This document shows, in pieces, positions 21,851 through 30,434 of a DNA stretch of 64,000 bases. The stretch comes from Alicyclobacillus_A sp963788285 (GTDB lineage: Bacteria > Bacillota > Bacilli > Alicyclobacillales > Alicyclobacillaceae): the NCBI GenBank assembly GCA_963788285.1, contig CAWBGB010000007.1, forward strand, positions 248,001-312,000. The letters run 5' to 3'. The position numbers were made by a program, and so were the translations under genes. The notes under the pieces were generated by a model. That model was not told where the DNA came from. It ran no database searches and was given only the letters and a program-made list of their open reading frames with translations. The first letter of the stretch is position 1. The number at the start of each line of letters is the position of its first letter.

Positions 21851-22786
21851 CTACTCCTGTAATGACATCTGAAACTCTTCTGACGGGTTCACGACCGCCA
21901 TAGCAACCCCGGCGACAATCAACACTCCACCAGCAAAGAAGTTCCACGTGAGTTGTTCTCTGAGCAAAAGCCAACCAAACAACCCCCCGACGACGGGTTG
22001 AAAGAAAAAGAAGAGGGAACCGGGTCCGGCATCCATTAACTCCATTCCTTTGTTCCACAAAAAGAACGCAAGCGCTGTGGATACGAGTCCTAAGTACAGG
22101 ACGCCCAGGAGGAGAAGCGGATGCGATAAGGCTTGGAGTTGATGCGAATCCCACTGATGATAAGCAACAGGTGCGGTAAATACCAAGGCAAACGCCAATG
22201 CGTACGTGGTCACTGTGAGCGAAGAATGATACTTCGCTGCCACTTTCGCGTATACGGACAGCAATGCCCAGGTGACGGCTGCAAGCAGCAAATACAAATT
22301 CCCTAGGAAGTGAGTCCCCTTGGAGAAGTTCCAGCCCACTACAACAATGACACCGATGATTGCGAGAACTAGAGATCCTACCTTACGCCTCGACAACCGT
22401 TCACCCAAAATAAAACGTGCGAACACAAAGATAAAGGCGGGGGATGCTGAAGTAACCAGCGCTCCCGTGTGGGCGTCAGCTAATTTTGTGCCTACAAATT
22501 GAGCTCCGACGGAGATGAAGTAACCGATAAAACCAATCCATGCAAAAAGAATGACAGATTTCCACCATGCTGTCCGGGAACTCAGTTGTGTGCTCGGCGC
22601 CCGCCGGTTTCTACGGGATGTGATCCACAACACTGCAGCCAAAACGACGACGCCGATTGCATAACGGAGAAACAGCAGAGGAAACGGCGAAATGTCCTGA
22701 AGAACGTACTTGCTAACGACATACATACCGCCCCAAATACTGGCGGTCAGTGTTAAGCAAATGGATCCAAGTAAAGATTTTCGCAT
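21851..22786 (-). CDS. EamA/DMT-family transporter
   Basis: A 311-residue integral membrane protein with about ten hydrophobic helices in two EamA halves (first half from SIWGGMYVVSKYVL, second from LLLAAVTWALLSVYAKVAAK). It belongs to the drug/metabolite transporter superfamily, which exports small metabolites; the substrate cannot be read from sequence. Start ATG at 22786 behind GGAGG at a spacing of seven. Intact and single-gene. Confidence 0.9.
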   Translation of the reverse strand: MRKSLLGSICLTLTASIWGGMYVVSKYVLQDISPFPLLFLRYAIGVVVLAAVLWITSRRNRRAPSTQLSSRTAWWKSVILFAWIGFIGYFISVGAQFVGTKLADAHTGALVTSASPAFIFVFARFILGERLSRRKVGSLVLAIIGVIVVVGWNFSKGTHFLGNLYLLLAAVTWALLSVYAKVAAKYHSSLTVTTYALAFALVFTAPVAYHQWDSHQLQALSHPLLLLGVLYLGLVSTALAFFLWNKGMELMDAGPGSLFFFFQPVVGGLFGWLLLREQLTWNFFAGGVLIVAGVAMAVVNPSEEFQMSLQE

Positions 22787-22904
22787 TGTAAAACCTCCGC
22801 TCCCCGCTTTCTTGATTGTATCTTATTCGCTCTCTCACAAGGAACGATTGACAAGCAATCTTCCGCAGGAATCAGCAGCTGACATGTCCGGGGCATTTCA
22901 ACCA

Positions 22905-23279
22905 TCAGAGCCATTCCAAGAACTCAAGTCGATTTCCGAATGGGTCTGTTAAGTAGAATCGTTTTACGTCTTCATCTGCACGTGCATCATCGTCAATTAC
23001 TCGGACGTTGTTGTCGAGCAAGTACTCTCGAAGTGCGTCTATATTCTGTACACAAAAGGCTGGGTGAGCCTTCGTGGCAGGAACGAAGTTTTTTTGAACT
23101 CCGATATGTACCTGATGGGTACCACATTGAAACCAAACTCCGCCCCGCTGTCGCAAGTTTTCGGGCTTCGGGATTTCTGTCCAACCCAACAGTTCTCCGA
23201 AAAATCTGCGCGCTTCCGTTTCGCAGCCTTCAGGAGCCGCTAGTTGAACATGGTCTATTCCAGAGAATTCGAATTTCAT
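22905..23279 (-). CDS. VOC-family (glyoxalase-like) protein
   Basis: A 124-residue protein with the vicinal-oxygen-chelate fold. IDHVQLAAP at the N terminus carries the first metal histidine, THQVHIGV a second histidine near residue 58, and DPFGNRLEFLE the final glutamate. These enzymes use a divalent metal for isomerase, dioxygenase or resistance reactions; this member's reaction is unknown. AAGGAGGG precedes the ATG by six bases. Confidence 0.85.
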   Translation of the reverse strand: MKFEFSGIDHVQLAAPEGCETEARRFFGELLGWTEIPKPENLRQRGGVWFQCGTHQVHIGVQKNFVPATKAHPAFCVQNIDALREYLLDNNVRVIDDDARADEDVKRFYLTDPFGNRLEFLEWL

Positions 23280-23371
23280 ACTTGGCCCTCCTTACATTCT
23301 GAATATTAACACCTCTCTGTGTGTTTTGTCGTCGTTGGAGGAATTGTGACCGCACCATTTAGCCAATTCAG

Positions 23372-23401
23372 TTGATACCACCGCGCTCCATTTGGTATGC
23401 T
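23372..23401 (+). promoter_or_regulatory. serS promoter
   Basis: TTGATA at 23372-23377 and TATGCT at 23396-23401 with an 18-base spacer, 40 bases before the serS start. The short distance leaves no room for a T-box leader, which commonly controls serS in Firmicutes. Confidence 0.55.
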
Positions 23402-23440
23402 CAAGAAATACAGATGGCATAAGGGACGGTGGCATTCTTC

Positions 23441-24721
23441 ATGTTGGACCTCAAAGCGATTCGGCAAGATCCGGACAAGTTCCGCCAGGGCGTACAACGT
23501 AAAAAGTATGATCCGGCTCTCATTGATCAGCTGCTTGAGACGGACGAAGCCTGGCGCAGTGCGCTCACCGAAGTGGAACGCTTGAAATCCGTGCGCAACA
23601 AGGCGTCCGAAGCAATTGCGAGGAAGAAGAAGCAGGGGCAGGATGCGTCGGCCGACATCGCAGAGATGAAATCAGTCTCCGAAAAGATCAAGGACCTGGA
23701 CGAGCGAGTCCGCCAGCTGGACGAACAAGTGCACGAGATGTTGCTCGGCCTGCCAAACATTCCCCACGAGTCCGTACCAGACGGCGACGACGAAAACGAT
23801 AATGTCACCGTGAAGCACTGGGGCGATAAACCGCAGTTCGAGTTTGAACCCAAACCACACTGGGAACTTGCACAAGATCTCGACATTGTGGATTTTGAGC
23901 GCGCGGTCAAAATCACAGGAAGCCGCTTCGTGTTGTACAAGGGCCTCGGCGCCAAGCTGGAACGCGCACTTGCCAACTTCATGCTCGACTATCAAATTGA
24001 GAAGAATGGCTACGTGGAGATGTTTCCGCAATTCATCGCGAACGACACCAGCCTCATCGGAACTGGAAATCTGCCGAAATTTGGCGACGAGATGTTTAAG
24101 CTGGAAGGTTTGCCGTATTATCTGATTCCAACGGCTGAAATTCCGCTTACCAACTACTATCGAGACGAAATTCTCGAAGCGTCTCAGTTGCCCGTCAAGT
24201 TTGCGGGGTACAGCTCCTGTTTTCGATCCGAAGCTGGGAGCGCAGGCAAAGACACACGCGGACTGATCCGCCTTCACCAGTTCCAGAAAGTCGAACTCGT
24301 GAAGCTGGTGACACCCGAGTCGTCCTACGACGAACTCAATTCCCTCGTGGAAGACGCTGAAGACATCCTACAGGCGCTGGAACTCCCGTATCGCGTCATT
24401 GAGTGCTGTACAGGGGATCAAGGGGTTAAAGCATCCAAGCAGTACGATTTGGAAGTCTGGCTTCCCGCAGCAGGTAGGTACCGCGAGATTTCATCCTGCT
24501 CAAACTTCGAGGCGTACCAAGCACGGCGCGCCAACCTGCGTTTTCGCCGGGACGAGACATCGAAACCAGAGTTTGTGCATACACTGAACGGGTCAGGTCT
24601 TGCCATTGGCCGCACTGTCGCTGCCATTCTCGAGAATGGGCAACAGGCAGACGGGAGCATTAAACTTCCGAAAGCCCTCGTACCGTACATGGGCGTGGAG
24701 ACCATTACGCGGAGGGCATAA
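23441..24721 (+). CDS. serS: Seryl-tRNA synthetase
   Basis: A 426-residue class II aminoacyl-tRNA synthetase that charges tRNA-Ser. The N-terminal 110 residues form the long antiparallel tRNA-binding coiled coil (VERLKSVRNKASEAIARKKK then IKDLDERVRQLDEQV). The catalytic core has motif 2 FRSEAGSAGKDTRGL and motif 3 GSGLAIGRTVAAI. The ATG at 23441 gives the classical start MLDLKAIRQDPDKF. An in-frame GTG four codons upstream is possible. It follows pdxST at the expected syntenic distance apart from the inserted hypotheticals. Confidence 0.97.
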   Translation: MLDLKAIRQDPDKFRQGVQRKKYDPALIDQLLETDEAWRSALTEVERLKSVRNKASEAIARKKKQGQDASADIAEMKSVSEKIKDLDERVRQLDEQVHEMLLGLPNIPHESVPDGDDENDNVTVKHWGDKPQFEFEPKPHWELAQDLDIVDFERAVKITGSRFVLYKGLGAKLERALANFMLDYQIEKNGYVEMFPQFIANDTSLIGTGNLPKFGDEMFKLEGLPYYLIPTAEIPLTNYYRDEILEASQLPVKFAGYSSCFRSEAGSAGKDTRGLIRLHQFQKVELVKLVTPESSYDELNSLVEDAEDILQALELPYRVIECCTGDQGVKASKQYDLEVWLPAAGRYREISSCSNFEAYQARRANLRFRRDETSKPEFVHTLNGSGLAIGRTVAAILENGQQADGSIKLPKALVPYMGVETITRRA

Positions 24722-24724
24722 GCG

Positions 24725-25019
24725 ATGTTTTGGAAAGAGGTCGTTGGGCTCATTGCCCTCATCGTCATCGCTATCTGCATTGTTTATCAGCACAGAGCAC
24801 TCAACAAGATTGCCTTTGGTCGCTCCATGTTTATCGTGGAGCGCCATTCTGATGGGTTTTCTCGTCGGCCTGTTGCCCACCATTGAGGCAGGCGTCGTCT
24901 CCGTGGTACTCTTGTTGCTCGGTTTTGGCATGATTGTGTTCATGGGTATGAAGTCCTTCCAGCACCTGCGCAAGTTGAGAAACCGACAGCGTACCCAGAA
25001 CGCTGAGCTGCATCAGTAA
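24725..25019 (+). pseudogene. Small membrane protein split by a frameshift
   Basis: The ATG at 24725, three bases after the serS stop, opens a frame beginning MFWKEVVGLIALIVIAICIVY (one helix), which ends prematurely at about 24886. From about 24833 the next frame continues naturally: WSAILMGFLVGLLPTIEAG, then VVSVVLLLLGFGMIVFMGM and a basic tail KLRNRQRTQNAELHQ. Dropping one G near 24830-24834 joins them into a protein of about 97 residues with three membrane helices. It may be a real lesion or a base-call error. Function unknown; probably cotranscribed with serS. Confidence 0.6.
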
Positions 25020-25034
25020 CGAGGAGGGCTATCC

Positions 25035-25484
25035 TTGCGCATTTCCCACGTGCGTGTGGACTTGAGCACCGACGACATCAACAGCCTGATTGCCGACTTT
25101 GCCGTAGACTCCAACCTCCGCATCACAGACATTCGTGAGGACGGCATCTGCGGACAAGTGAAGTTTCTCCTTCTCAACGTCGATTTCATCGCCAAACCAT
25201 CGTCAGGTACCGAGTACGAAGCGTCGATTGATATTGCGGCTCACAAACTGGTCGCCATTCCTGGCACCGTGGTGAATCGTCAGTTGCGCGAGGCGATGAA
25301 GGATGCGCCGCCAGGCATTGACGTCATTCGGAATTCGCTCGTCGTGCACGTCCCGTCTCTGCTGAGAACCCTCGGGATTGGAATTAAAATTCGGGAACTG
25401 CGGTGCTACAACGGATACCTTCACGTACACGTGGAAGATGTGGAGTTACCGCCGTTTAAGAAGTTGGCAGGGGCAGGAAAGTAG
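25035..25484 (+). CDS. Hypothetical protein, possible LmeA-like lipid-binding fold
   Basis: A 149-residue soluble protein starting at TTG 25035 behind GAGGAGGG. Alternating beta strands (LRITDIREDGICGQVKFLLL, YEASIDIAAHKLVAIPG, IKIRELRCYNGYLHVHVEDV) and the absence of catalytic motifs resemble the DUF2993/LmeA group of lipid-binding proteins. That resemblance is weak and by eye. It follows the serS-linked membrane gene by 15 bases, so the three genes probably form one operon. Confidence 0.55.
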   Translation: MRISHVRVDLSTDDINSLIADFAVDSNLRITDIREDGICGQVKFLLLNVDFIAKPSSGTEYEASIDIAAHKLVAIPGTVVNRQLREAMKDAPPGIDVIRNSLVVHVPSLLRTLGIGIKIRELRCYNGYLHVHVEDVELPPFKKLAGAGK

Positions 25485-25666
25485 AATGTCGTATGAACCA
25501 TCGTGTCGCGGTTACGGGGACATGGAAGTTCGTTCTGGTGCTGAGGGTACTGAAACGGGGGCGCGTCGGCCATTCATGTACGCCGTCGCCATCCCTTAAT
25601 GAAATATATCCTAAGGTTTCCTTTGCGCATTCGGCTATGTTTTTTATATAATGTTGTAGTCAACGT

Positions 25667-25745
25667 GCACCCGTAGCTCAGGTGGATAGAGCGGTGGTTT
25701 CCTAAACCGCGTCTTGCGGGGGTTCGAGTCCCTCCGGGTGCACCA
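25667..25745 (+). tRNA. tRNA-Arg (CCT)
   Basis: Complete cloverleaf: acceptor GCACCCG with CGGGTGC, anticodon CCT at 25701-25703, T arm GGTTCGAGTCC, encoded CCA at the 3' end. It stands alone, not in an array. Confidence 0.95.
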
Positions 25746-26102
25746 CAGTGATATACGTTGTAACGACGCGGAATCTTACGTTCTGTGAACGGCGTATGAC
25801 GCCGTCTGTTACGACGCGACACACAGTCTCGCTTTTCGACACAAGCCACAGTTCAGGCGTGCCAACTGTCGACAGGCGAGGCTTTTTTCATGTCAAGAAA
25901 CTCGTTTGGAGACCGTCAAATGTGGCTACAAACTAGCCTTGTAAGAACTGTTAATTGCGATTCGAGCGTGTTCGTCAAAACTTCTTAAATTACACCCGTT
26001 GTAATTGTCTGATAAGTCCATCTATAATCACATCAACAGCAACGCAAATTGGCGCGCCAGTGACATCGTAGGCAATGAATACCAATCGGGAGTGATGAAT
26101 AA
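25746..26102. other. Stretch without a supported gene
   Basis: 357 bases between tRNA-Arg and the next gene. Open frames here lack ribosome sites and protein-like composition. An isolated tRNA-Arg is a common integration target, but I see no integrase and no repeat of its 3' end in the window. Confidence 0.5.
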
Positions 26103-26387
26103 ATGTTGTTGGTGTATGTGGTTATCGGCTTGTTGACGTTGGGAATGGGATTGATGTTGACGAATCTCAATCGGTCGGTTACACGTTTAAGTCAAGAACA
26201 CGGGACACTTCGCCAAGAACACATGAAACTGCGTGCTGAACATACCGAACTTCAGAAGTATTGTTCCGTACTTGAAAAGCGCATCTTGTATCTGGAACGC
26301 AGTCGGCGACTTCTCTCTCATATCGTGAAGAATGCAAACGTCCTCAGGAGTACCGGCACAGAACCGGGATTGCGCTTGATTCGTTGA
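26103..26387 (+). CDS. Small membrane-anchored coiled-coil protein
   Basis: A 94-residue protein with an N-terminal membrane helix (LVYVVIGLLTLGMGLMLT) followed by a heptad-rich coiled coil (LSQEHGTLRQEHMKLRAEH, then LEKRILYLERSRRLL). Start ATG at 26103 behind GGGAGTG. The layout is like small division or wall-associated bitopic proteins, but no family is recognised. Confidence 0.5.
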   Translation: MLLVYVVIGLLTLGMGLMLTNLNRSVTRLSQEHGTLRQEHMKLRAEHTELQKYCSVLEKRILYLERSRRLLSHIVKNANVLRSTGTEPGLRLIR

Positions 26388-26758
26388 TAGCCATGTAAGG
26401 AGAAGGCACTTCTCGTCGTGATGGGGCTGTTAACACTCAATGACACATAGGGACTTGGCGTAGTGCTGGTCATCAGCAAAGGATACATTGAATCAAATCC
26501 TGATGCGGAATAAGTCTCATGAAAGCAAATAAGGAAGTCCAAGATGATTTCAGGCGATGTGCTGGATGCGATTCTAAAGCAACGGAACACAGCCACTTGT
26601 AGGCATTGTTGGATGCCTCGATTCTAGAAATCATGAGATATTGCTGAAACGGTCACACATTCGCCTGCGCCTTGGTACGGACGATGGAACATATATGGGG
26701 GTGCGAGAAATAACTCCATCGTCGATGCGCTGTTACCCGGAACGGCCAGAAAAATGTT
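26388..26758. other. Degenerate region without a supported gene
   Basis: About 370 bases with no frame that looks like a protein. The last 50 bases (TTACCCGGAACGGCCAGAAA and following) resemble, on the minus strand, sequence I associate with IS21-type insertion elements. That is a visual impression only. Confidence 0.3.
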
Positions 26759-26836
26759 GACCCACCTCGGTTGAATCCCCCCATCGATAATTTCCGCGGG
26801 TTATCGAGGGGGGAATCCAATGCTTAAAGGTGGGTC
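26759..26836. repeat. Long imperfect inverted repeat beside truncated hxlB
   Basis: The outer arms GACCCACCT (26759-26767) and AGGTGGGTC (26828-26836) are perfect complements. The inner arms GAATCCCCCCATCGATAA and TTATCGAGGGGGGAATC pair with one or two mismatches around TTTCCGCGGG. It lies about 90 bases downstream of the point where hxlB homology ends. It could be the end of a mobile element or a remnant hairpin. Confidence 0.5.
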
Positions 26837-26925
26837 TGTTGACAGTAGATTGCTGACTTTCAATGGCGCTTGAATCCTTGGATGCAAATACCGGATTATT
26901 CCATATTGCTGTGACGCAGGAAACG

Positions 26926-27272
26926 TTAGCCAAGTCCGACGTAGGGTCTGTGGATACTTCGATAATGACCACCCCAACTGCTTTTGCCTTTTTGGCGACA
27001 CGCAACCTGCTCCGTCTTCCCAGAGCCTGAGATAGCCACCAACACGTCGTTTTCCTGAATCGATGGTGTGATGGTTTCCCCAACCACAAACGACGTAGCT
27101 CCAAGGTGCATCATCCTCATTGCGAATGCACGTCCCATGAGTCCAGAACGTCCTTCGCCAACAACACCCGAGGTACGTGAGTCAGACGTTCTGAAATGTC
27201 CTCCAGACTCGTTCTATCCACTTGGTCTAAAACACTTCTAATCTCATTCATGATGGTTTCAATGACGCTCAT
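26926..27272 (-). pseudogene. hxlB: 6-phospho-3-hexuloisomerase, truncated and frameshifted
   Basis: Remains of HxlB, the SIS-domain isomerase of the ribulose monophosphate pathway that turns hexulose 6-phosphate into fructose 6-phosphate. Starting at ATG 27272 (AAGGAG upstream) it reads SVIETIMNEIRSVLDQVDR. After a frameshift near 27170 comes GRSGLMGRAFAMRMMHLGAT, then ENDVLVAISGSGKTEQV with the sugar-phosphate loop. A second frameshift near 27000 leads to KKAKAVGVVIIEVSTDP. Homology stops at about 26926, losing roughly the last 60-70 residues, close to the inverted repeat at 26759-26836. It starts 15 bases after hxlA. Confidence 0.85.
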
Positions 27273-27287
27273 ATCGACATTTCTCCT

Positions 27288-27918
27288 TCAACTCGTTTTG
27301 TCGTTATCGATTGCGAATATAATTTGCCGTGCAGGCTCCAGGGGGTTATCTGCCCTTGTGATGGCAGAGCCAACAATGATGACGTCAATTCCATGACGCT
27401 TCAATCGTGGAATGCTCTCAACCGTAATTCCTCCTGCAACAGCAGTTTGAACCCCGGTTGGACCATCCGCTATTTTCAAGGTTGAAGCCGACTTTCCTTG
27501 CCTCTCCTGCTCGTCTTTACTCACGTGGTAACACCGTATGACGCTGGTCAAACGAGCTAGGTGATGATGCTGGTCCGCCTGGACATTCAGTAAGTCCACC
27601 ATGATATGTCTGCCATACTCATCGGCAACCCGCTTGCACATTTCAAGCGTGGCAAACGGTGCTGCCCCCATGACAGTCGCTACGTTGGCCCCTGCCTCAA
27701 AACATAACTTCATTTCATACGCAGCGTTGTCAAAGGTCTTCATATCTGCCAGAATGGTCTTCGTTGGAAAGGCCTTGCGAAAGGCCCGGACGCTATCCAT
27801 GCCAAACTCTTGACGAGTGACGTTCCCACTTCAATCCAGTCCACATAGTCTTCGACATATGAGCCAGGGAAATGGCTTCATCGATACTGAATCGGTCAAG
27901 TGCAAGTTGAATCTTCAT
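27288..27918 (-). pseudogene. hxlA: 3-hexulose-6-phosphate synthase, frameshifted
   Basis: HxlA condenses formaldehyde with ribulose 5-phosphate. The start MKIQLALDRFSIDEAISLA at 27918 is normal. The next piece, YVEDYVDWIEVGTSLVK, is in a second frame, and from about 27815 the body returns in another frame (MDSVRAFRKAFPTKTILADMK and the phosphate-binding GGITVESIPRLKRHGIDVIIVG). Two compensating frameshifts in the first 35 codons inactivate it; the remaining 170 codons are clean. The start ATG overlaps the stop of the upstream transporter fragment (ATGA), showing an old operon. Confidence 0.88.
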
Positions 27919-28495
27919 TGAATCACGACTCCCTCCGAAGACGTATTGGCATGCAACACGTTTCCACGCGTGCGTACAACAAGAGTAAAGATCACGGACA
28001 ACAAGAGACACACAGCCATAAACGCATACGACAGACTCGGGTTGCCGGTCAGACTGTTCAAATAGCCGACCACGTATGAACCAGCAAACGATCCGAGTGC
28101 ACCCATTCCATTAATCAGCGCCATGGCTGCACCGGCAACATTTCGAGGCAGCAGCTCAGGTAACATTGCAAAGAATGAAACGTACGGCGCATACATGGCT
28201 CCACCTGCAATGACGAGCAACACGAAAGACATCCAAAAGTTTGTTCCATCCAAGAGATAGGACCCGTAAAACGCAACTGCCCCAATGAAGAGTGAGATCC
28301 ACACGTAGGTCTTTCGATTGTTCGACCGATCCGACCAATAAGAAGTGAGGATCATAAGAATGGCAGCCAATAAATACGGGACGGACGACAGCCAACCCGT
28401 ACTAACAATACCAACCTTCGAAGCGGATCGAATTATGCAGGGAAGCCAAAGTACAAAACTTGACGCTGTAATTCCAAAACGACTTTGAGCAAAAT
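27915..28495 (-). pseudogene. MFS transporter, C-terminal fragment
   Basis: The C-terminal half of a major-facilitator sugar/organic-acid transporter: about six helices (SSVPYLLAAILMILTSYWSD onward to SYAFMAVCLLLSVIFTLVVR), ending at 27915. The frame can be followed upstream to about 28495 (FGITASSFVLWLPCIIRS), where it meets the truncated lacI. The first half of the transporter is deleted. It resembles the anion/sugar-acid symporter (ACS) branch. Confidence 0.75.
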
Positions 28496-28496
28496 G

Positions 28497-29157
28497 ACAG
28501 CATTTCCGGTAAATATCGCTCTCGGGTAGCCATCAGAGTTTGAAAGGAATACACCGATGGACGAACGAATTTTTTCTCGTCGTCCACCTCATACACGTCT
28601 TGATCCGTCGATAAACCAGCTTTGTCTAATACCGCTGAGAAAGCCTGGACGCGTTCTGTTCGAGTACTGATTCCGCGGATTGGCTCCGTAAAGTACGCAA
28701 TGCGTTTGTACCCTCGGTGAATTAAGAATTGGGTGGCCCGCTCAGCCGCCTGGCGATTATTCACCGTCACCAAGTCTGCATGCAAACCTGGAATCTCGCG
28801 ATCCACTACAACAATCGGTAGATTTTCTGCTCTTAGCGTTTGCAACAGGGCGTTATTCTGTCCTGTCGTATTGATAATCAGGCCATCAATATGATGCGAC
28901 TGTAACATGAGTATGTAGTTACGCTCTTTCTCTGGGTTGTTGTCGGTATTACAGACCAATAAATTTTACCCGTGCTTGTGGCAAGCGTCCTCCGCACCAC
29001 AGAGTATTGCTGTTGAATAGGGATTGGTAATATCCGCTAGAACCACATCGATGAGGTAACTGCGCCTACCTTTTAAACTGCGCGTGAGTTTACTCGGCTG
29101 ATAATTCAGTGCCTTGATGGTGCTCGTAATTCGTTTGTACGTGTCTTCGGCATCTAC
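28497..29157 (-). pseudogene. LacI-family regulator body, separated from its DNA-binding segment
   Basis: Hinge and sugar-binding domain of a LacI/GalR regulator: VDAEDTYKRITSTIKALNYQ, then DVVLADITNPYSTAI, DGLIINTTGQ, LPIVVVDREIPG and TQFLIHRGYKRIAYF. Three lesions are visible. The N-terminal helix-turn-helix is missing on this strand and is found inverted just beyond (29177-29285). A TAA replaces an expected tyrosine codon at 28966-28968. The C terminus is cut off near 28497, where the MFS fragment begins. It was presumably the regulator of the mfs-hxlA-hxlB operon. Confidence 0.85.
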
Positions 29158-29176
29158 TGAGGTCGATTGGTTGATG

Positions 29177-29285
29177 CGGCGTAAAGGCACCACGAAGCGA
29201 GTGACGATTACAGATGTTGCAAAGGCAGCAGGTGTATCGGAAACGGCCGTATCTCGCTTTATTAGGATCGACGGTGATCTGTCGC
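29177..29285 (+). pseudogene. Inverted LacI helix-turn-helix segment
   Basis: On the plus strand, MRRKGTTKRVTITDVAKAAG followed by VSETAVSRFIRIDGDLS is a typical LacI N-terminal DNA-binding motif. It ends exactly where the minus-strand LacI body should begin (VDAEDTYKRI at 29157). Turning the segment from about 29158 to 29283 around would join DLS to VDAED in frame. The present stop follows at once (RR-stop). Confidence 0.8.
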
Positions 29286-29708
29286 GGCGATAATACTCCC
29301 TCCAACGGTACCGAACCATAGAATGGATGATAGTGATGATAAAGAGAATCCAGTTCGTGTAAGAATCGTCCCACTCCAGGATTTCGTTTTTGTTCTCGAG
29401 CCTTCGAGAGACATGGGTAGGTTCTTCGGCCGCCAGGTTTTCTTAACCATACTGAATGACAGATACAACAGTAAAAGTGTTCCTCCAATCCACAATATCC
29501 ATTGAACCACTGTGAACTGCAGAAACAATGACATGCCGACCGTCGATAGGAGCGCATATATCAAATCACCGAACGATGAGCCTAGACCTACCAAAAACGA
29601 CGGCCAAACGCCTCTTTCCAGCCCAGTCTTCACCATAGCGATATTCACGATCCCTAAATCAAGGCACAGCGAAAGCGATAATAGAAAACCGGATACGAAT
29701 GGCTGCAT
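29284..29708 (-). pseudogene. LysE/RhtB-family exporter, 3'-truncated
   Basis: The first 140 or so residues of an amino-acid exporter of the LysE family: GFLLSLSLCLDLGIVNIAMV, then FLVGLGSSFGDLIYALLS and SSILWFGTVGGSII. The family is normally about 200 residues. Homology stops at about 29284, the same point where the inverted lacI segment begins, so the final helices are lost. The ATG at 29708 (or GTG at 29717) is the likely start, with GGAAG upstream. Confidence 0.75.
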
Positions 29709-30434
29709 CTTCGTCACTTCCGACTCTCTTTCGAACAGAAATTATCAATATCGTTAGTGTGTCACTGTTTGTGCACAATGTCGACGTATCAGCTAGGTTC
29801 TAACCATGGGGCACAATACAGTTTGAGTTTAGGAAAGACCTGTTTCATATCAGGCTTTTATGTCGTCTGATATGCATGAGAAGTATCCATCGGCGATGCT
29901 CTATACTACCTCCAAGACAACTTTGTCCAGTACAAAACATCTCGACGGACGTAACCACGTCAGAGAGCTCGAATGATCTGTAAGTGGAAAACACAACTGC
30001 CGAACCGTATGGGCGGGGGACAATTTTTCTTTTGGGGTGAAAGACATCATGTCGAGGGCACCTTTCTGCCCGAACCCGTCAGCTAACCTCGTAGGCGGAA
30101 GAAAGGGATGAAGTAAAATTGAGTAACCTCTGTTTCACTGTTCTCCTCAAATTTAATTTTTGACCATCTGTGTGCCAAAGAACCCATCCAATACACAACG
30201 CCGCGTTTGTAATGAAGTGATTCCCTAGTTTCAAAACCACAAACCACACAAACACACGTGAACAGGCAGCTAACGCTGTTTGAATCGTGTCGATACCTGT
30301 TGAAACGTATATTTCGTGAATCGAATGATTTTGGGCTTTCCAGGCAACCCGGAGAAATTAAATCATCTTTCGTTATATCATCAGGCGTTACGGGGGCTGG
30401 AACGTTAGTCACGGGAGATAGGAGAGACGTAGAT
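29709..30434. other. Long stretch without a supported gene
   Basis: About 725 bases. The only structures I see are an inverted repeat CATATCAG/CTGATATG (about 29848-29876) and AT-rich tracts. The frame of the next gene is open up to 30258, but this part has no ribosome site and reads unlike a protein. I looked for a cyclic-di-AMP (ydaO-type) riboswitch because of the downstream wall hydrolase and did not find a convincing one. Confidence 0.4.

Noticed and set aside
23341..23440. Possible T-box leader for serS
   Set aside because: TACCACCGCG looks partly similar, but the specifier and antiterminator stems are not there and the promoter is too close.
25486..25599. 37-codon frame after the LmeA-like gene
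   Set aside because: It has a fair ribosome site, but no hydrophobic or structural pattern and no neighbours to support it.
30240..30434. Possible ydaO-type cyclic-di-AMP riboswitch before the wall hydrolase
   Set aside because: The expected conserved blocks could not be lined up.
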